12,202 bases of DNA, from assembly GCF_030271215.1 (NCBI RefSeq), contig NZ_JASNGB010000087.1:1-12202 (forward strand), read 5' to 3'. Position numbers and translations under genes: made by a program. Positions 10,469 through 12,202 of this stretch are shown in pieces. The notes under the pieces were generated by a model. The model searched no databases and was not told the DNA's origin. It saw only the letters and a program-made list of their open reading frames with translations. Source of the DNA: Deinococcus rhizophilus (GTDB lineage: Bacteria; Deinococcota; Deinococci; Deinococcales; Deinococcaceae). Position 1 is the first letter of the stretch, and each line of letters starts with the position of its first letter.

Positions 10469-10474
10469 ATTCTA
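10469..10474 (-). promoter_or_regulatory. Putative leaderless -10 box (TAGAAT) of the nurA-herA operon
   Basis: TAGAAT on the minus strand is close to the consensus TATAAT and is followed by six C residues and the nurA ATG. No ribosome binding site is present. It is the best promoter-like hexamer in the 99-nt gap that separates nurA from the Crp-family gene. A 6-bp hairpin GCCGGG-TAAG-CCCGGC (10491-10506) sits where a -35 would lie, so the upstream element is unclear. Confidence 0.5.
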
Positions 10475-10516
10475 GGGGCGCGGGCCGCCCGCCGGGTAAG
10501 CCCGGCCCACAAGCAG

Positions 10517-10544
10517 GGGAGCGGAAGCCGCAGCCTCCGCTCCC
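10517..10544 (-). terminator. Terminator hairpin after the Crp-family gene
   Basis: Perfect 9-bp stem GGGAGCGGA / TCCGCTCCC with a loop that can add a GC/GC pair pair past an A-C mismatch, beginning 17 nt after the Crp-family stop on the minus strand. No T-tract. A second small hairpin (10491-10506) follows. Same loop layout as 7349-7376. Confidence 0.7.
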
Positions 10545-10561
10545 TTCCCGTCTCCCGGCGG

Positions 10562-11200
10562 TCAGTCGCCGTGGTAACCGCTCAGCGCCCGCAGGCTGGC
10601 CTCGTCGGTCAGCGTCAGGCAGCGGTAGGCGGGGGTCAGCAGGCCGTCGTCGCGCATCTCGCCGATCAGCTTGGACACGCTCTCGCGGGTGGCGCCGGTG
10701 CCTTCCGCGATCAGCTCGTGGGTGGCCCGCACGAAACGGGTGCCGTCGCTGTGCTGCCCGCCCAGGCTGGACTCGGCGAGGTTCAGCAGGTACCGGGCGA
10801 TGCGCTCGCGCAGTTCGCCGTTCTGGATGTGCACCCCGTCGTTCATCACGCGCTGAAGCTGAGCGCTCAGGCTGCGCGTGACCTCCCACAGCTCGGCCGC
10901 CCCGAGGTGCTGGGGGTGCAGCGGCACGACCGCCGCGTCGGTGAGCGCCGTGACCTGATGGGCGCGGACGATGCCGTGCAGGGTTTCCTCGCCGAACACG
11001 TCGCCGGGCCAGATGTGGCGCACGGTCAGGGTGCGGCCCTGGGGAGTCAGGCGCACGGCCCGCAGCAGCCCGCTTTCCAGCCGGTAGAGGCTGGGGGCCG
11101 CGTCGCCCGCGTAGTACAGCGTCTCGCCCCGGCGCAGGGGGCGGCGGTGCAGATCGGTGTGGTACAGGGCAGAAACGGTCGCGGTGCTGTTGAGGGTCAT
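10562..11200 (-). CDS. Crp/Fnr-family transcriptional regulator (possibly DdrI-like)
   Basis: 212-residue regulator. The cyclic-nucleotide-binding beta-roll runs from about 15 to 105: [20 protein letters not shown] (23-42), [24 protein letters not shown] (51-74). A long dimer helix follows at about 102-130. The C-terminal winged helix is [21 protein letters not shown] (160-180) and [17 protein letters not shown] (181-197). In the phosphate-binding cassette Glu71/72 and Arg79 are present, but the usual R-S/T-A is RAH, so the ligand or affinity may differ from E. coli CRP. The ATG at 11200 is preceded by AGGAG 8 nt upstream; the frame is open to 11488 but that extension is low-complexity. Deinococcus DdrI, a Crp-family stress regulator, is a plausible orthologue, not proven here. 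Divergent from nothing; the upstream HDAC gene points the same way but is 364 nt distant. Confidence 0.88.
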   Translation of the reverse strand: MTLNSTATVSALYHTDLHRRPLRRGETLYYAGDAAPSLYRLESGLLRAVRLTPQGRTLTVRHIWPGDVFGEETLHGIVRAHQVTALTDAAVVPLHPQHLGAAELWEVTRSLSAQLQRVMNDGVHIQNGELRERIARYLLNLAESSLGGQHSDGTRFVRATHELIAEGTGATRESVSKLIGEMRDDGLLTPAYRCLTLTDEASLRALSGYHGD

Positions 11201-11564
11201 GCGTTGACTCCTGGGGGCGAGAGAGCGGGAACCGGGAAGCGAACCTGACGAGACTGTACAAGGTCTGTCTAAGGTTGAATCCCGACTGGCCCACCTTGTG
11301 AAGCCCTGCTGTGTGGGAAGCCGCACCTGAGCATGGAGGCCCTCACGGTCGCCCTGGGAGCCTGCCTGAGAAGGGTTTGGCAGATGAGGCAGGAGTGCCC
11401 TTGCCGCGCTGGGACGGCGTGGCCGTCCTCTCCCCCCTCCTGCGGGGCTGTGCCAGTCCCAGCCTCCCCCGCAAGGGAGGAGGGGCAAACACCTCGTGTT
11501 TTCGGGCCAGATGAAGCAGCTGGGGTAACTCTGCGGACAGCTTGTAGGGGCAGCCTGTCACCGT
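11201..11564. other. 364-nt intergenic region
   Basis: No supported gene. Its minus-strand end next to the Crp-family gene should hold that gene's promoter: TACAGT (11252-11257) fits TANNNT and is spanned by a small inverted repeat, AGAC-N8-GTCT (11250-11265), but no good -35 was found. The middle carries a large imperfect hairpin (11431-11485). A possible 67-residue frame at 11311-11514 reads through the hairpin, is low-complexity Gly/Pro/Arg, and lacks a ribosome binding site. No clear terminator for the HDAC gene was seen. Confidence 0.6.
11431..11485. repeat. Large imperfect inverted repeat (hairpin), possible dispersed element
   Basis: Arms 11431-11447 and 11467-11485 can pair over about 16 positions (GCGGGG with CCCCGC and T-A next to the loop, then CCTCC with GGAGG, then CCCT with GGGG), interrupted by one mismatch and a 2-nt bulge, around a 19-nt loop. 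Pyrimidine-rich then purine-rich. It lies about 80 nt downstream of the HDAC stop, so it could end that transcript, or be a member of the small intergenic repeat families known in Deinococcus genomes. No second copy occurs in this window. Confidence 0.5.
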
Positions 11565-12202
11565 TCAGGCGGTCATCACGTCCAGGCCGTCCAGCACGAC
11601 GCGGGCATGGGCCTCGACGGTCAGGGCGTGGTCGCGGTTGTAGCCCCCGGCCATCATGGTGACCACGGGCACGCCCGCCTCCCGCGCCCAGGTCAGGACC
11701 GTGCGGTTGCGCTCTCCCACCCCGTCCAGGGTCAGGGCGAAGCGCCCGAACCGGTCCCCGGCGAGCACGTCTGCCCCCGCGAGGTACAGCAGCAGGTCAG
11801 GCCGGAAGGCTTCCAGGGCGGGAAGCACCTGCCCGCGCACCACTTCCAGATATTCGCCGTCTGTCACGCCGTCGGGCAGGCCGAGGTCGAGGCTGCTGCG
11901 CTCCTTGCGGAAGGGGTAGTTGCGCTCGCCATGCACGCTCACGGTCAGGGCGCGGGGCTCAGCGGCCAGCAGCGCGGCGGTGCCGTTGCCCTGGTGCACG
12001 TCGAGGTCGAGGACCGCCACCCGCCGCGCCAGCCCGTCATCCAGCGCGGTGCGGGTCAGCAGGGCGGCGTCGTTGATCAGGCAAAATCCCTCGGCGCGGT
12101 CGCGAAAGGCGTGGTGGGTGCCTCCCGCGAGGTTCGCGCCCCAGCCGCAGGCGAGCGCGTCGTGCAGCGCGGCGAGGCTGCCCCCGGCGGCGCGGCGGGC
12201 CC
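11565..12202 (-). CDS. Histone deacetylase family zinc hydrolase (partial, N-terminus cut by window edge)
   Basis: About 212 codons are visible; the protein enters from the right edge. The arginase/deacetylase-fold active site is present: the His pair in AGGTHHAF, the following GFCLINDAA, the zinc-binding Asp-x-His in [13 protein letters not shown], a second zinc Asp in [16 protein letters not shown], and the transition-state Tyr in MMAGGYNRD. These match bacterial class-IV-like (HDAC11-like) members. Substrates of such bacterial enzymes range from acetyl-lysine proteins to acetylpolyamines or small metabolites and cannot be chosen here. Roughly 80-100 N-terminal residues should lie beyond 12202. 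The visible frame has no internal stop, and the GTG at 12020 is inside the conserved core, so it is not a start. Confidence 0.9.
   Translation of the reverse strand, partial: ARRAAGGSLAALHDALACGWGANLAGGTHHAFRDRAEGFCLINDAALLTRTALDDGLARRVAVLDLDVHQGNGTAALLAAEPRALTVSVHGERNYPFRKERSSLDLGLPDGVTDGEYLEVVRGQVLPALEAFRPDLLLYLAGADVLAGDRFGRFALTLDGVGERNRTVLTWAREAGVPVVTMMAGGYNRDHALTVEAHARVVLDGLDVMTA

Noticed and set aside
11296..11301. TTGTGA as a Crp-type half site upstream of the Crp-family gene
   Set aside because: The matching TCACAA half is absent at the required spacing.
11311..11514. 67-residue plus-strand frame in the intergenic region
   Set aside because: No ribosome binding site, Gly/Pro/Arg-rich, and runs through both arms of the large hairpin.

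Overview
The window is GC-rich DNA (roughly 70% G+C by eye) that most resembles a chromosome of the genus Deinococcus. The reasons are a Thermus/Deinococcus-type lysJ aminotransferase of the LysW-dependent lysine pathway, a coupled nurA-herA recombination pair, a Crp-family regulator resembling stress regulators of that genus, and several genes whose ATG lies 5-8 nt behind a TANNNT box, the leaderless promoter style reported for Deinococcus. The assignment is inference from gene content. No tRNA, rRNA, CRISPR array, transposase or prophage gene was seen.

Layout. 1-586 (-): 5' two thirds of pyrF, cut by the left edge. 661-1569 (+): a DUF1028 putative Ntn-hydrolase, divergent from pyrF. 1598-2065 (+): an Rrf2-family regulator with an IscR-like cysteine cluster. 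2066-3839 (+): an intergenic stretch with a TGACC-N5-GGTCA palindrome, a possible 23-residue leader ORF, then an overlapping NitT/TauT/sulfonate-type ABC permease and ATPase with no substrate-binding protein. A perfect 14-bp hairpin (3852-3884) separates these from the convergent lysJ gene (3898-5154, -). 5352-5657 (+): a small membrane protein broken by two compensating one-base shifts in homopolymer runs. 5709-7335 (+): a DUF1190-type lipoprotein and a glutathionylspermidine-synthase-like ATP-grasp protein, the same pairing as E. coli ygiB-ygiC and yjfM-yjfC. A hairpin at 7349-7376 separates these from the convergent operon nurA-herA-(66-aa protein), 10462 down to 7387 on the minus strand. 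10562-11200 (-): a Crp/Fnr regulator with its own terminator. 11201-11564: an intergenic region with a large imperfect hairpin. 11565-12202 (-): most of a histone-deacetylase-family zinc hydrolase, cut by the right edge.

How they fit together. Most of the window is chromosomal housekeeping and stress biology arranged as short operons: pyrimidine synthesis (pyrF), lysine/arginine synthesis (lysJ), end resection for recombination (NurA nuclease with HerA translocase), an envelope-linked ATP-grasp/lipoprotein module, and regulators. The points most worth a second look are the small hydrophilic protein that ends the nurA-herA operon, the frame-broken membrane protein upstream of the DUF1190/ATP-grasp pair, the use of a glutathionylspermidine-synthase-like enzyme in a lineage thought to use bacillithiol rather than glutathione, and the Rrf2 regulator, palindrome, leader ORF and orphan ABC transporter unit. 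I saw no clear sign of a wholly new multi-gene system.
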